This document shows positions 46,821 through 57,206 of a stretch of DNA of 64,000 bases, piece after piece. The stretch lies in NCBI RefSeq assembly GCF_023716485.1, contig NZ_CP092418.1, forward strand, positions 481,001-545,000. The letters are read 5' to 3'. The notes beneath the pieces were generated by a model. The model saw only the letters and a list, made by a program, of their open reading frames with translations. It searched no databases and was not told the origin of the DNA. The position numbers were made by a program, and so were the translations under genes. The DNA comes from Microbulbifer variabilis. GTDB taxonomy: Bacteria > Pseudomonadota > Gammaproteobacteria > Pseudomonadales > Cellvibrionaceae. Position 1 is the first letter of the stretch; the number at the start of each line of letters is the position of its first letter.

Positions 46821-49385
46821 ATGGCCTCGACGAAACGCCGGCGCAGTAAAGCGTCAAAACCGAAAAGACGCTACCGCTGGTTAAAGTTCTTATTCCTGCT
46901 GGCCCTGGTGGGGGCAATGGCCCTTGCCGGCTATATGGCATACCTCGACGTACAGCTGCGGGAGCGTCTCGATAGCCGCCAGTACCAGTTGCCGGCGCGG
47001 GTTTTTGCGCGCCCTCTGGTACTGCGGGAAGGCATGGCAATGCACCCGGATGAGCTGGAAAGCGAGTTTGCCGCCCTCAACTACCGCAAACAAAAGACTC
47101 TGACGGAACCTGGCGCCTGGACACACGAGGGGATGAATTACCGGGTCTGGCGCCGGGACTTTATTCATGCCGATGGCCGTGAGCCGGCGGCTATGGTTAC
47201 TTTCCGCCTGCGTAACGATGAAATTGACAACCTGCGCGATGAAGATGGGCAGCGCATCGCCGAGTTCCGCCTGGATGCCGCTAATATCGGTTCATTGCTG
47301 GGGGGCGGAGACGATCGCAACCCGGTGCGTTTCAAGGATATCCCGCCGTTGGTGGCGAATACCCTGATAGCGGTGGAAGACCAAGACTTCCTCAACCACT
47401 TCGGCATCTCTCCGCGAGGTATTGCCCGCGCAATGGTGGCGAATATCAAGGCAGGGCGCCTGGTGCAGGGCGGCTCAACCATTACTCAGCAGCTGGTTAA
47501 GAATATCTTTTTCGACCATAAGCCGAGCCTGCAGCGCAAGATCAATGAAGCCTTGATGGCGGTATTGATGGAGATTCACTACGACAAGGGTTATATCCTG
47601 CAGGAGTACATCAATGAGGTGTGGTTGGGCCAGCAGGGAGCCAGAGGTATTTATGGCTTTGGCCTGGCATCGGAGTTCTATTTCCAACAGCCGCTGGATA
47701 CTCTAGAGCCCCATCAGGTCGCCCTGCTAGTGGGGCTGGCCAAGGGTGCCTCCTACTACAACCCTTGGCGCCATCCCCAGCGCGCATTGAAGCGTCGCAA
47801 CACCGTTCTGGAACTGATGCGCGAGCAGGGCCTGATTACCCAGGCAGAGTTCGAGCACTACTCCGCCAAACCACTGGGTGTGGTGAAAGGCGGTGTAACC
47901 GCACAGAATCCCTACCCGGCCTTTACCGAGCGCCTGCTCTCAGAGCTGCGTCCTTATTACTCCTACGAGGAGCTGCGCACCACCGGTTTGCGGGTTTATA
48001 CAACCCTTGCGCCGTCGGTGCAGAAACTCGCGGAAGAGTCCATCAGTCAAGGCGTACAGAAGTTGGAGAAAGATCGCAAAATTAAGGCGAATACTCTTCA
48101 GGCTGCCACGGTATTGCTAGATAACAACACGGGTAATGTGTTGGCCATGGTGGGAGACCGCGACCCGGATTATCCCGGCTTTAATCGAGCCCTGGAGGCG
48201 CGCCGCCAGGTGGGTTCTTTGATCAAACCGGCGGTTTTCTTAACTGCCTTGGAGCGTCCCGAAGAGTACAACCTGGCTACCTTGATCGACGATGCGCCAG
48301 TGCGAATTGAGGAAGCCGATGGCGATGTATGGATGCCGCAGAACTTCGATAAGCTCGCCCACGGTCAGGTGCCTCTCTATGTCGCCTTGGCCAAGTCTTA
48401 CAATCTGGCTACTGCCCATCTGGGGCTCGATCTGGGGCTGCAGAATGTGCGTCAGACTATTCGACGCCTGGGTGTAGATACCAGTCTGCCGCATGTACCT
48501 GCAATGTTGTTAGGCGCAGTGGAGATGACGCCATTTGAGGTAGCGGGCATGTATCAGACTATCGCCAATAATGGCGAGACGGTGCAACCGCGCACTTTGA
48601 TGGCTGTATCCGATGCACAGGGAGGGCGGGTACAGCACTTCCGCCCGCGCACTAATCGTGGTGTCGATCCGGTGCCCGCCTACTTGTTGCGCTGGGGGCT
48701 GGAGCAGGCGATGCGCGAAGGCACCGGGCGCAGGTCGGCCAAGCGTCTGCCCAGTAGTGTGCCCTTTGCCGGTAAGACGGGTACTACCAACAATAACCGC
48801 GACAGCTGGTTTGCAGGGTTTTCCCCTGAGGTTACCGCCGTGGTGTGGCTCGGGCGCGATGACAATGTACGCACCCGCCTAACCGGTTCTACCGGAGCTC
48901 TGCCGATCTGGACTGAAATCATGCGCAAGTTGCCCCATCAGCATGGTCCTGTCGAGGCACCGCGGGGTGTTGAGTTCAAAGAGGTGAATGCGCGCGGGCA
49001 GTTTATGGACCCGGATTACTGTCGGGGCGGCTATGAGATTCCCTTCTCCTACGAAACCCACTTGCAACCTGCGCCTGAATGTCGCGGGCGCGACCGCTGG
49101 CGCTGGTTCCGCAACCTGTTTGGCAATGAGCGCTCCGAGGCGGCTCCAAGGGAACAGATGACACCGGGTTGGGGCAATGATACAGAGCGGCGCCAATATG
49201 AAAGTGAGCGCCGCCATCAAATGCGAGAGCAGTTGCGCCGTGATGATGCCGAGACATTGGGTGGGGATTCTAGTCTGGAGCCTTTGGAGCTCCCTCGCGG
49301 ACAGTCCACAGAGGTGGACTACCGAGGTGTCCCCGTTGAGGAGGCCCAGCCGGTGGGCCCCGCGCTGGAAGACCAATGGCCCTGA
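46821..49385 (+). CDS. mrcB: Bifunctional penicillin-binding protein 1B
   Basis: Class A PBP that polymerises and crosslinks peptidoglycan at the inner membrane. It has a basic cytoplasmic tail (KRRRSKASKPKRRYR), one membrane helix (about residues 23-41), a UB2H-like region, then the glycosyltransferase domain with catalytic Glu in EDQDFLNHFGISPRG and GGSTITQQLVKN. The transpeptidase domain has the Ser nucleophile in VGSLIKP, SxN as SYNLA, and KTG as GKTGTTNNN. A Pro/Glu/Arg-rich tail ends the 854 residues. The ribosome-binding site is weak (GGAAAA). Divergent from the adenosine-kinase-like gene. Confidence 0.95.
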   Translation: MASTKRRRSKASKPKRRYRWLKFLFLLALVGAMALAGYMAYLDVQLRERLDSRQYQLPARVFARPLVLREGMAMHPDELESEFAALNYRKQKTLTEPGAWTHEGMNYRVWRRDFIHADGREPAAMVTFRLRNDEIDNLRDEDGQRIAEFRLDAANIGSLLGGGDDRNPVRFKDIPPLVANTLIAVEDQDFLNHFGISPRGIARAMVANIKAGRLVQGGSTITQQLVKNIFFDHKPSLQRKINEALMAVLMEIHYDKGYILQEYINEVWLGQQGARGIYGFGLASEFYFQQPLDTLEPHQVALLVGLAKGASYYNPWRHPQRALKRRNTVLELMREQGLITQAEFEHYSAKPLGVVKGGVTAQNPYPAFTERLLSELRPYYSYEELRTTGLRVYTTLAPSVQKLAEESISQGVQKLEKDRKIKANTLQAATVLLDNNTGNVLAMVGDRDPDYPGFNRALEARRQVGSLIKPAVFLTALERPEEYNLATLIDDAPVRIEEADGDVWMPQNFDKLAHGQVPLYVALAKSYNLATAHLGLDLGLQNVRQTIRRLGVDTSLPHVPAMLLGAVEMTPFEVAGMYQTIANNGETVQPRTLMAVSDAQGGRVQHFRPRTNRGVDPVPAYLLRWGLEQAMREGTGRRSAKRLPSSVPFAGKTGTTNNNRDSWFAGFSPEVTAVVWLGRDDNVRTRLTGSTGALPIWTEIMRKLPHQHGPVEAPRGVEFKEVNARGQFMDPDYCRGGYEIPFSYETHLQPAPECRGRDRWRWFRNLFGNERSEAAPREQMTPGWGNDTERRQYESERRHQMREQLRRDDAETLGGDSSLEPLELPRGQSTEVDYRGVPVEEAQPVGPALEDQWP

Positions 49386-49425
49386 ACCGGTGGCGCGGCG
49401 CAGGCCGCGCAAAATTTACAAGGGT

Positions 49426-50442
<1,017 letters not shown>

Positions 50443-50538
50443 TTACTCCGGCTATCGATAAGGCCGCAGCAATCCCGCGACCGCAATTGGCGGCCATCAT
50501 ATCAAATTGCCGCCACCGGTGATTTCCCTCAACTTGCT

Positions 50539-51171
50539 TTAGAGGCTGTTTGGCGTGGTGTGAAGAAAGGACACCAATTGCTTGCCGGCGGTTTCGATAT
50601 GCGTGGCTAGCAGGGCTGCCGCTTCCTGTTCCTTCTTTTGTTGTAGGGCCTCGAGAATTGCGTAATGCTCTTTCTGGCTGGTGTTTTGGTAGTCCAGGCT
50701 ACAGGATTGGTAACCAATATAGCGCTCACATTGTCTGTGCAGCTGCTCCACAGTAGCGAAAAGGGTGGGGCGCTCTGCGGCGAGGTAGATAGTGGCGTGA
50801 AATTGCCAGTTAAGACTGCCGATCTGCTCGGCTGAGAGGTTGGGGTTCCCCTCCATGGTATCGAGAATGTCTCGTGCCCGACCAAGAATTTCCCCGGTGA
50901 GTTTTTTTTGCGCAAGGGTCTGTATTAGAGGTTCCAGGCGCATACGCATCAGGTACAGATCTTCTACTTCCAACGGATCGAACTCGGGTACAGCGACACC
51001 CCGCTTGCCATGGGGCGATAGCCAGCCTTCATTTTTCAACCGCTGCAAGGCGTCCCTTATGGGAATACGACTGACCTCGTAGAGCTCGGCCAATTCAGCC
51101 TGCTTCAATGCCTGGCCTGCTGGAAAACGTCCCCGCTGTAAATCGGCTTTGATTTTCTCGTAAAGGTTCAT
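50539..51171 (-). CDS. GntR-family (FCD domain) transcription regulator
   Basis: A 210-residue regulator. The N-terminal winged helix has LKQAELAELYEVSRIPIRDAL (about residues 22-42 region), typical of FadR-type GntR proteins. The C-terminal all-helical FCD ligand domain contains the metal-binding acidic/His set (NWQFHATIYLAA, HYAILEAL, HIETA). It is translated eight bases after the BenE-type transporter gene, so the regulator is the second gene of a two-gene operon and probably controls it through the GTATAC dyad upstream. Confidence 0.88.
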   Translation of the reverse strand: MNLYEKIKADLQRGRFPAGQALKQAELAELYEVSRIPIRDALQRLKNEGWLSPHGKRGVAVPEFDPLEVEDLYLMRMRLEPLIQTLAQKKLTGEILGRARDILDTMEGNPNLSAEQIGSLNWQFHATIYLAAERPTLFATVEQLHRQCERYIGYQSCSLDYQNTSQKEHYAILEALQQKKEQEAAALLATHIETAGKQLVSFLHTTPNSL

Positions 51172-51178
51172 TGGCCCT

Positions 51179-52351
51179 TTATTTATTATCCTGTTTGAAA
51201 AACCAATAACAGCCCAGTCCGCCGACCAGGCCCCAAAAAGCAGCGCCTATGCCCAAGAAGCTGATGCCTGAAGCGCTGACAAGAAAGGTGATTAGCGCCG
51301 CCTCACGGTTTTCTGTATCTGCGGTAGCACTCGCTAGGCAGTTGCCTAGTGTCCCAAGCAGCGCCAAGCCAGCCAGGCCGGCTATGAGTGCCTTGGGGAA
51401 ATTACTGAATAATGCCACTACGGTGGCGCCGGATAATCCTACCAGAAGATAGAAGAAGCCCGCGGCAATCCCAGCCGTATAGCGTTTGTCTGGGTTGGGG
51501 TGTGCTTCGGGTCCGGTACAAATTGCCCCGGTAATCGACGCCAGGGTCAGGGTGAAGCCGCCGAAAGGAGTGAGAAGCAGGTTGGTTAATCCTGTTCCGC
51601 TGATCAGTGGAGAAACTGGCACTCGCTGATAACCACTGGCGGCCAGGGTTGCAGCCCCTGGGAGATATTGAGAAGTCATTGTGACGATAAACAATGGGAT
51701 GCCGACGCTGATTAGAGTTGAGAGTTTGAATTCCGGTGTAACCCAAATGGGCTTCGCAGCCTGCCAGTGAATCTGGTCAGGTGCGAACAATTGCAGTTTC
51801 CAGCAGACAGCCACCCCACAAGCGAGTACCAAAATAATGGCGTAACGGGGTATCCAGCGCCGCCCGATGAAATAGGCCAACAACATGGCACCCACTAGTA
51901 CAGGCTGGGATTGCAATGAGGTTAAAGTAGCGAGGCCGAACTGGAGCAATATGCCCGCCAGCATGGCGCCGGCAATTGGGCCGGGTACTAGCCTGGCTAC
52001 TCGTTCGAAGGCTCCGGAGAGGCCTACTACAAGGGTCAGCATAGCGCTGAAAAAAAATGCACCGATGGCTTCGGCAATTGGGATACCGCTGAGACTGGTT
52101 GCTAGTAATGCTGCGCCGGGAGTCGACCATGCGGTAACAATCGGTGCGCGATAATACCAGGAGAAGATGATACCGGAGAGCCCCATCCCCAACCCCAAAG
52201 CGCCGATCCAGGAAGCAATCATCGCTTCGTCTGCGCCGGCTGTACGGGCTGCTTCAAACACAATGGCTGCGGAGCTAGTTACGGCGACCAGCACGGCGAT
52301 AAAGCCAGCGCTGATCGTGGACAGGCTAGTATCGGAAAGCAAGCTTCTCAA
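51179..52351 (-). CDS. BenE-family benzoate/proton symporter-like transporter
   Basis: Inner-membrane transporter of about 390 residues with some twelve hydrophobic segments, BenE family (benzoate/H+ symport in characterised members). Motifs include the TSQYLPGAATLAASGYQ segment and FGGFTLTLASITGAICTG. I place the start at the TTG at 52349-52351: AAGG lies eight bases upstream, and the longer frame to 52477 would translate the operator (VYKIKKVYIL). The actual substrate is unknown. No benzoate-degradation genes are nearby, so another organic acid is possible. It is followed by its likely GntR regulator. Confidence 0.85.
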   Translation of the reverse strand: MRSLLSDTSLSTISAGFIAVLVAVTSSAAIVFEAARTAGADEAMIASWIGALGLGMGLSGIIFSWYYRAPIVTAWSTPGAALLATSLSGIPIAEAIGAFFFSAMLTLVVGLSGAFERVARLVPGPIAGAMLAGILLQFGLATLTSLQSQPVLVGAMLLAYFIGRRWIPRYAIILVLACGVAVCWKLQLFAPDQIHWQAAKPIWVTPEFKLSTLISVGIPLFIVTMTSQYLPGAATLAASGYQRVPVSPLISGTGLTNLLLTPFGGFTLTLASITGAICTGPEAHPNPDKRYTAGIAAGFFYLLVGLSGATVVALFSNFPKALIAGLAGLALLGTLGNCLASATADTENREAALITFLVSASGISFLGIGAAFWGLVGGLGCYWFFKQDNK

Positions 52352-52383
52352 AATGTATACCTTTTTAATTTTGTATACATTTT
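52350..52383. promoter_or_regulatory. GntR-type operator overlapping the transporter promoter and RBS
   Basis: AAAATGTATAC (52350-52360) and GTATACATTTT (52373-52383) form a perfect 11-bp inverted repeat with a 12-base AT-rich spacer. The GTATAC cores are 18 bases apart centre to centre, nearly two helical turns. GTATAC is the core typical of FCD-type GntR operators. The distal half overlaps the -10 hexamer TATACA (52377-52372), whose -35 is TTGTTA (52400-52395) with 17-base spacing. The proximal half overlaps the ribosome-binding site and TTG start. Confidence 0.7.
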
Positions 52384-52470
52384 TGATCACTAATAACAAA
52401 AGAACAACGTTTCTGCGACAAAGCGTTGATCTACAGTGCTTGGGGGTCGTTGTGATACTGGGAGAGGGTA

Positions 52471-52498
52471 CAGGCACCCACCCTGCGATGGATGCCTG
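52471..52498 (-). terminator. Stem-loop after hemL
   Basis: On the minus strand CAGGCATCCA pairs with TGGGTGCCTG (ten pairs, one T-G) over an eight-base loop, 12 bases past the hemL stop. No T-run follows. Confidence 0.45.
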
Positions 52499-52509
52499 AG
52501 AGAGAAGGG

Positions 52510-53802
52510 CTAGTCGAGCCGGGCGAAGACGCGTTCTGCGGCAGCGATAGTCTCTTCGATATCCTCGTCGCTATGGGCGGCGGACATAAACCCGGCCTCA
52601 TAGGAAGCGGGTGCCAGGTATACGCCTTCCTCAAGCATTCCGTGGAAGAATTGATTAAAGCGCTCGTTATTACAGGCCATTACCTGCTGGTAATTGGTGA
52701 CTTGGGGTTCTTCGGTAAAGAAGAATCCGAACATACTGCCGGCTTTATTGGCGGTGATGGGAATACCGGCCTTTTTACCTGCGGCCAAGATACCTTCTAC
52801 CAGACGATCTGTTCTGGCTACTAAAGGCTCATAGAAGCCGGCTTCCTCCACTAAACGTAAAGTTTCGAGGCCCGCAACCATGGCCACGGGATTGCCGGAT
52901 AAAGTGCCGGCCTGATAAACCGGTCCCAGGGGGGCGATTTGCTCCATAATTTCGCGTTTTCCACCGAAGGCGCCTACCGGCATGCCTCCGCCGATAACCT
53001 TACCTAGGGTGGTCAGGTCCGCCTCGATACCGAAGTGGCCCTGGGCTCCGGTAAGGCTTACACGGAAGCCCGTCATTACTTCGTCGAGAATCAGCAGGGC
53101 GCCGTGCTGGTCGCAGACTTCGCGCAATGTCTCAAGGAAACCGGGGACTGGAGGAATACAGTTCATATTGCCGGCAACGGGTTCTACGATAATACAGGCA
53201 ATTTGGTCGCCAATTTCATCGAAGCAGGCGCGCACGCCGTCAGCATCGTTATAGCTCAGGGTAATCGTGTGGTCGGCCAGGGCGGCAGGAACACCGGGAG
53301 AGGAGGGCACGCCCATGGTTAGGGCTCCAGAGCCGGCTTTGACCAGTAGTGAGTCGGAATGACCGTGGTAGCAGCCCTCAAACTTCACAATTTTATCGCG
53401 CCCGGTGAAGCCGCGAGCGAGGCGGATAGCGCTCATGGTGGCTTCGGTACCGGAGTTGACGAAGCGCACTAGGTCCATATTGGGCCACAGGCGGCAGAGC
53501 TCCTCGGCAAGCTCGGTTTCCAGCTCGGTGGGGGCACCGAAGCTGAGGCCTGACTGGGCCTGCTCCACAACCGCTTCAATCACTTCCGGGTGCGCATGAC
53601 CCAACACCATCGGGCCCCAGGACTGTACATAGTCGATATAACGCTTATCGTCCGCATCGAAGAGGTAGGCGCCTTCGGCGCGACGGATAAACAGAGGGGT
53701 GCCGCCCACAGCGCGGAAAGCGCGCACCGGTGAGTTAACGCCGCCGGGGATGAATTGCTGGGCTTCAGCAAAGAGCTGCTCGGATTTACTCATAGAATTC
53801 AT
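52510..53802 (-). CDS. hemL: Glutamate-1-semialdehyde 2,1-aminomutase
   Basis: PLP enzyme forming 5-aminolevulinate from glutamate-1-semialdehyde (C5 pathway). The PLP Lys is in [14 protein letters not shown] (about residue 268), with [10 protein letters not shown] near the N-terminus and LDEVMTGFR holding the cofactor-binding Asp. It is 430 residues from ATG 53802; starting at the fourth codon (MSKSEQLF) is equally possible. It sits in a stretch with hemB and hemJ within 6 kb. Confidence 0.96.
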   Translation of the reverse strand: MNSMSKSEQLFAEAQQFIPGGVNSPVRAFRAVGGTPLFIRRAEGAYLFDADDKRYIDYVQSWGPMVLGHAHPEVIEAVVEQAQSGLSFGAPTELETELAEELCRLWPNMDLVRFVNSGTEATMSAIRLARGFTGRDKIVKFEGCYHGHSDSLLVKAGSGALTMGVPSSPGVPAALADHTITLSYNDADGVRACFDEIGDQIACIIVEPVAGNMNCIPPVPGFLETLREVCDQHGALLILDEVMTGFRVSLTGAQGHFGIEADLTTLGKVIGGGMPVGAFGGKREIMEQIAPLGPVYQAGTLSGNPVAMVAGLETLRLVEEAGFYEPLVARTDRLVEGILAAGKKAGIPITANKAGSMFGFFFTEEPQVTNYQQVMACNNERFNQFFHGMLEEGVYLAPASYEAGFMSAAHSDEDIEETIAAAERVFARLD

Positions 53803-53910
53803 TCAGAAATTACGAAAAAGGCCAAGAATCAGCGGCCATTATCAGGGTGTGAGGCTCTAAGGACAATGCGTGAAGAGTCAGGGCGCAGTAGGGGAGGCTG
53901 GCTGGTAAGT

Positions 53911-53934
53911 CGCACCGACCTTAGTGTCGGTGCG
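53911..53934. terminator. Perfect 9-bp stem-loop after the thiD-like gene
   Basis: CGCACCGAC (53911-53919) pairs with GTCGGTGCG (53926-53934) over a six-base loop, 32 bases past the thiD-like stop. No T-run on either side. Confidence 0.45.
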
Positions 53935-53965
53935 GATCCTATTGTGCAATGAGGAGAGGAGTGCC

Positions 53966-54751
53966 CTAGCGCTCACACCAGAATAAGCGGTTGGGAATCG
54001 GCCGTCCCATCCCCAGACGACGGCTGTCGCGGATGGCGCTCCAAGCGTATTGCTGGCTGCGGCTCACTGTCTCGGTGATGGTCAGGCCGTGGGCGATATG
54101 ACAGGCGATAGCGGTGGCGAGGGTGCCGCAGACCCCATAGGCTGCAGGCGGCAACCGCTCCCAGTGGAATTCACGGATCAGGCCGCGTTCATCGTAGAGG
54201 CGATTCTGCAGTTGTTGCTCATGCGGTACTCCGGTGAGTAGCAGGTAGCGACAACCGCTTTCCAACAATTCCTGGGCCATAGCATCATGGGTGTCGGCCT
54301 CTACTGCCATGGCGCGCGCCTCACGGCGGTTGGGGCAGACCATGGTGGCATAGGGCAATAACAGAGAGGTCATGGCCTCCCAAAGAGGTGGGGCCAGTAC
54401 ACTTTCTTTATCGGCCAGGGTGGCATCTGGGTCGATAATGACTGGAACGTCCGGGTAGTCGCGCAGCACGCTGTGCAATGCCCGCACATTTTCCACCGAA
54501 CCGAGATAACCAACCTTGATAGCCGCTATCGGCATATCTTCAAGGACCGTGCGGGCCTGCTCAATTAAAAGGCTGTCATCCACTGGCGCTACGCCGAGCA
54601 GTTCCCCGGTATTGCAGACGCTGATGGCGGAGACGACGGAGGCTGCATGGCAGCCCAAACTGACGGCCGTTTCTGTATCTGCGCCTATTCCTGCGCTGCC
54701 ACTGGGGTCGTGGTGGGTGACGGTCAAAATAATGGGCTGCGGTGTATCCAT
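53966..54751 (-). CDS. thiD: Hydroxymethylpyrimidine/phosphomethylpyrimidine kinase-like protein
   Basis: Ribokinase-fold kinase of 261 residues that phosphorylates the HMP precursor of thiamine. Motifs: HDPSGSAGIGADTETAVSLG near the N-terminus, VIIDPDATLADK, and the anion-hole/catalytic region YGVCGTLATAIACHIA, which departs from the usual GTGCTLSSAIAA-like form (GVCGTL). That deviation leaves some doubt about full activity. thiE, often beside thiD and hemL in Pseudomonas, is missing here. Confidence 0.8.
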   Translation of the reverse strand: MDTPQPIILTVTHHDPSGSAGIGADTETAVSLGCHAASVVSAISVCNTGELLGVAPVDDSLLIEQARTVLEDMPIAAIKVGYLGSVENVRALHSVLRDYPDVPVIIDPDATLADKESVLAPPLWEAMTSLLLPYATMVCPNRREARAMAVEADTHDAMAQELLESGCRYLLLTGVPHEQQLQNRLYDERGLIREFHWERLPPAAYGVCGTLATAIACHIAHGLTITETVSRSQQYAWSAIRDSRRLGMGRPIPNRLFWCER

Positions 54752-54833
54752 AAAAGATCTACATGACTGCCAATTGCTGTGCGCCTAATTTTAGTTCCTG
54801 TAAGCCCCACATAAAGAATGATTTTGCGCCAAA

Positions 54834-55256
54834 TTAAAATGGCTTCACAACGGCCAAAATTACAATGGCGAATAGAGCCACTGTTGGAACCTCATTAAAG
54901 ATACGGAAGTAACGCCCGCTGCGGGTATTGGTGCCCTGGGCGAACTTACGAACGTAGGCGCCACACATATGATGATAGGCCAGGAGCAATACAACGAAGG
55001 TGAGTTTCGCGTGCATCCAGCCGGCTGAGGTGTAGTAGCTGGGATTCAAGCTGTACAGCCAAATACCCAGGCCGACGGTGGCGAGCATGGCCGGAATGGC
55101 GATCCCCCGATACAGTCGCCGTTCCATGATGCAGAAACGATCGCGGCTAAGGGCGTCGGTAGCATCTACGTGGTAGACGAAAAGACGCGGTAAATAAAAC
55201 AGCGCGGCAAACCAACATACCATGGCAATAATGTGAAAAGCCTTGATCCACAACAT
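54834..55256 (-). CDS. hemJ: Protoporphyrinogen IX oxidase HemJ
   Basis: Small four-helix membrane protein of 140 residues (UPF0093/HemJ), the oxygen-independent protoporphyrinogen oxidase of many gammaproteobacteria. MLWIKAFHIIAMVCWFAALF holds the conserved His and Trp. The later AKLTFVVLLLAYHHMCG holds the Lys and second His needed for activity. The start is at 55256 with GAGGGG seven bases upstream; the ATG at 55271 is less well placed. It shares the region with hemL and hemB, although the thiD-like gene intervenes. Confidence 0.9.
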   Translation of the reverse strand: MLWIKAFHIIAMVCWFAALFYLPRLFVYHVDATDALSRDRFCIMERRLYRGIAIPAMLATVGLGIWLYSLNPSYYTSAGWMHAKLTFVVLLLAYHHMCGAYVRKFAQGTNTRSGRYFRIFNEVPTVALFAIVILAVVKPF

Positions 55257-55289
55257 GGAATATCCCCTCAAAAATAAAAACGGAAACGA

Positions 55290-57110
55290 TTATTTCCGGT
55301 AAAAGTTATCGATCTGTAGCGGCAGAATAATGCCCGCGATGCGATTGTCCAGAGAACCGCTCTGATGGCGGCTGATGTAGAGAGCGTCAGCACCGGTTTT
55401 TTTCAGTTCCTGCTGGGCCTCCAACATAGTTGCCCGCCAATTTAATTCCGCCATTTGTTTGCGCTCACCGGGAATTTTTAACAAATCAATAGTTGCTGCT
55501 TTTTCCCCGATTTTTTGTTCGTGCTCAACAAGAGACTCTTCACTTCCCTCCTCTCCACTGCCCTGGAGGAATGTAGCCAAGTCAGCGGCGCGTAAGAGTT
55601 CAGGCGGTTTTTCATTAGATAGGTCGATCAATATCCATTGGGGGTGTTGTGCGATGTAACTCTGTGCCTGCTCTACAGTAATTTCCTGTTGAGCAACAAT
55701 AAAACGCCGATCCATTTGACTTGCAACACCCACACCACTGAGCATCTGCTGACGCCAGGTTGGGGTACCGGCCTTGTCTAATGCACGCAGTGTCTCCAGG
55801 TAAATTCCCTGGGTGCCGAAAAATTGTCGACTGATCAAGGTGGCCACCACGATCATCATCATGCCTGGGAACAGCACATTGGGGTTGTAGGTCAATTCGA
55901 GAATAGCGAGTAGGGCGGCGAGGGGTGCGTTGAGCATGGCAGCCATCATTGCTGCCATACCCACCATGGCGTAAAAGCCAGGGCTCGCGGTGTGCTCACC
56001 CAGCCACATATTGGCAAGGCCGCCGGCGATGCCACCGAGACAGGCACCGAGGATCAGGCTGGGTCCAATTACGCCTCCGGGAATACCCAACCCGGACCCC
56101 AGAGCGGTGGCAACCAGCTTGGCCGCAACAATAACCACCAAAGTGTTTACGCCCAACTCTCCCAGCATGGCCATTTGCAATGTGTCGTAGCCCCCACCGA
56201 GAATTTCTGGGACCCAGATTCCGATGGTGCCTGTCACCAGTCCGACCACTAAAAAACGCAATAGTGGGGATCGATTATTCTGCTTGGTGAGTTTGCGGTG
56301 GGCCAGTATGAAAAGTGCAGCCAGAAAGCCGATAGCCAGTGCACACAAAAATAAAATTGGCAATTCGGCCAGGGAGTTGAGATGGATTGCCGGCACATTA
56401 AAGTCTGGTTCGCGCCCAAAAGTGAGCTGGGTGATTGCGCTCCCAGTTACCGCCGCCAACATAACCGGTAAAAAACCGGCCACGGAATATTCCAGCATTA
56501 CCACTTCCATAGCGAATACCACACCGGCCAGGGGGGTGTTGAAAGAAGCGGCAATCGCGGCGGCAACACCACAGCCGAGCAGGTTGCGCGCAGAATTATT
56601 GGGTAGTCGCAGTGTACGGGCTAACCAGCTACCGCTGGCGGCACCCAGATGTACGGCTGGGCCTTCTCGCCCGACCGAATGCCCGCTAATTAGGGCGATG
56701 GCACCGGCGAAAAATTGCAGTATTGCGTTGGATATCGGCATATTGCCCTGGTGGTTATAGAGACGGTCGAGCACATGCACTACACCGACGTCGTAGCGCT
56801 TGGGACTGAGCGCCAGGTAAATAACCCCGATGAGTAGAGAGCCGATTATCGGTAGGGCAAACCGCCACTGTGGCGGCAACGACTCATAATTTTGGGGGAC
56901 TGAAAGAAAAAAAGTTGTCGGCCACTCCATAGCAAAACGGAATAACACTGTGACTCCACCGGCGAGTGCTCCGGTAATCAAAGCCATGCCAAGCAGTGGT
57001 GCCAGGGCTTCCCGGGCAGAGAGTTGCAGGCGGATCTGTTCCAGGCCGTTTGTCTTTGGTAAGTAACGGCTCAGGGTGCTTTTAAGTGAAATCCTGGGGC
57101 GCTGTGACAC
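55290..57110 (-). CDS. ClC-family chloride channel or H+/Cl- exchanger
   Basis: A 606-residue ClC protein with about 16-18 membrane helices in residues 30-440. The three anion-binding motifs are GHSVGREGPAVH (with the gating Glu of exchangers), GLGIPGG and the downstream Tyr region. The C-terminal 160 residues are cytoplasmic and resemble a degenerate CBS-like region (EITVEQAQSYIAQHPQWILI). Retention of the gating Glu suggests exchange or slow gating rather than a simple pore. It is 19 bases upstream of the hemJ stretch on the same strand. Confidence 0.9.
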   Translation of the reverse strand: MSQRPRISLKSTLSRYLPKTNGLEQIRLQLSAREALAPLLGMALITGALAGGVTVLFRFAMEWPTTFFLSVPQNYESLPPQWRFALPIIGSLLIGVIYLALSPKRYDVGVVHVLDRLYNHQGNMPISNAILQFFAGAIALISGHSVGREGPAVHLGAASGSWLARTLRLPNNSARNLLGCGVAAAIAASFNTPLAGVVFAMEVVMLEYSVAGFLPVMLAAVTGSAITQLTFGREPDFNVPAIHLNSLAELPILFLCALAIGFLAALFILAHRKLTKQNNRSPLLRFLVVGLVTGTIGIWVPEILGGGYDTLQMAMLGELGVNTLVVIVAAKLVATALGSGLGIPGGVIGPSLILGACLGGIAGGLANMWLGEHTASPGFYAMVGMAAMMAAMLNAPLAALLAILELTYNPNVLFPGMMMIVVATLISRQFFGTQGIYLETLRALDKAGTPTWRQQMLSGVGVASQMDRRFIVAQQEITVEQAQSYIAQHPQWILIDLSNEKPPELLRAADLATFLQGSGEEGSEESLVEHEQKIGEKAATIDLLKIPGERKQMAELNWRATMLEAQQELKKTGADALYISRHQSGSLDNRIAGIILPLQIDNFYRK

Positions 57111-57206
57111 CGCACATCCTTCAAGGTCCGGGGCTTGTGTTAGAGTGCTTGGCTGATTTTATGATTATCGTCTCAATTGACGAATTTATCGGGAGAGTTT
57201 TGCAAG

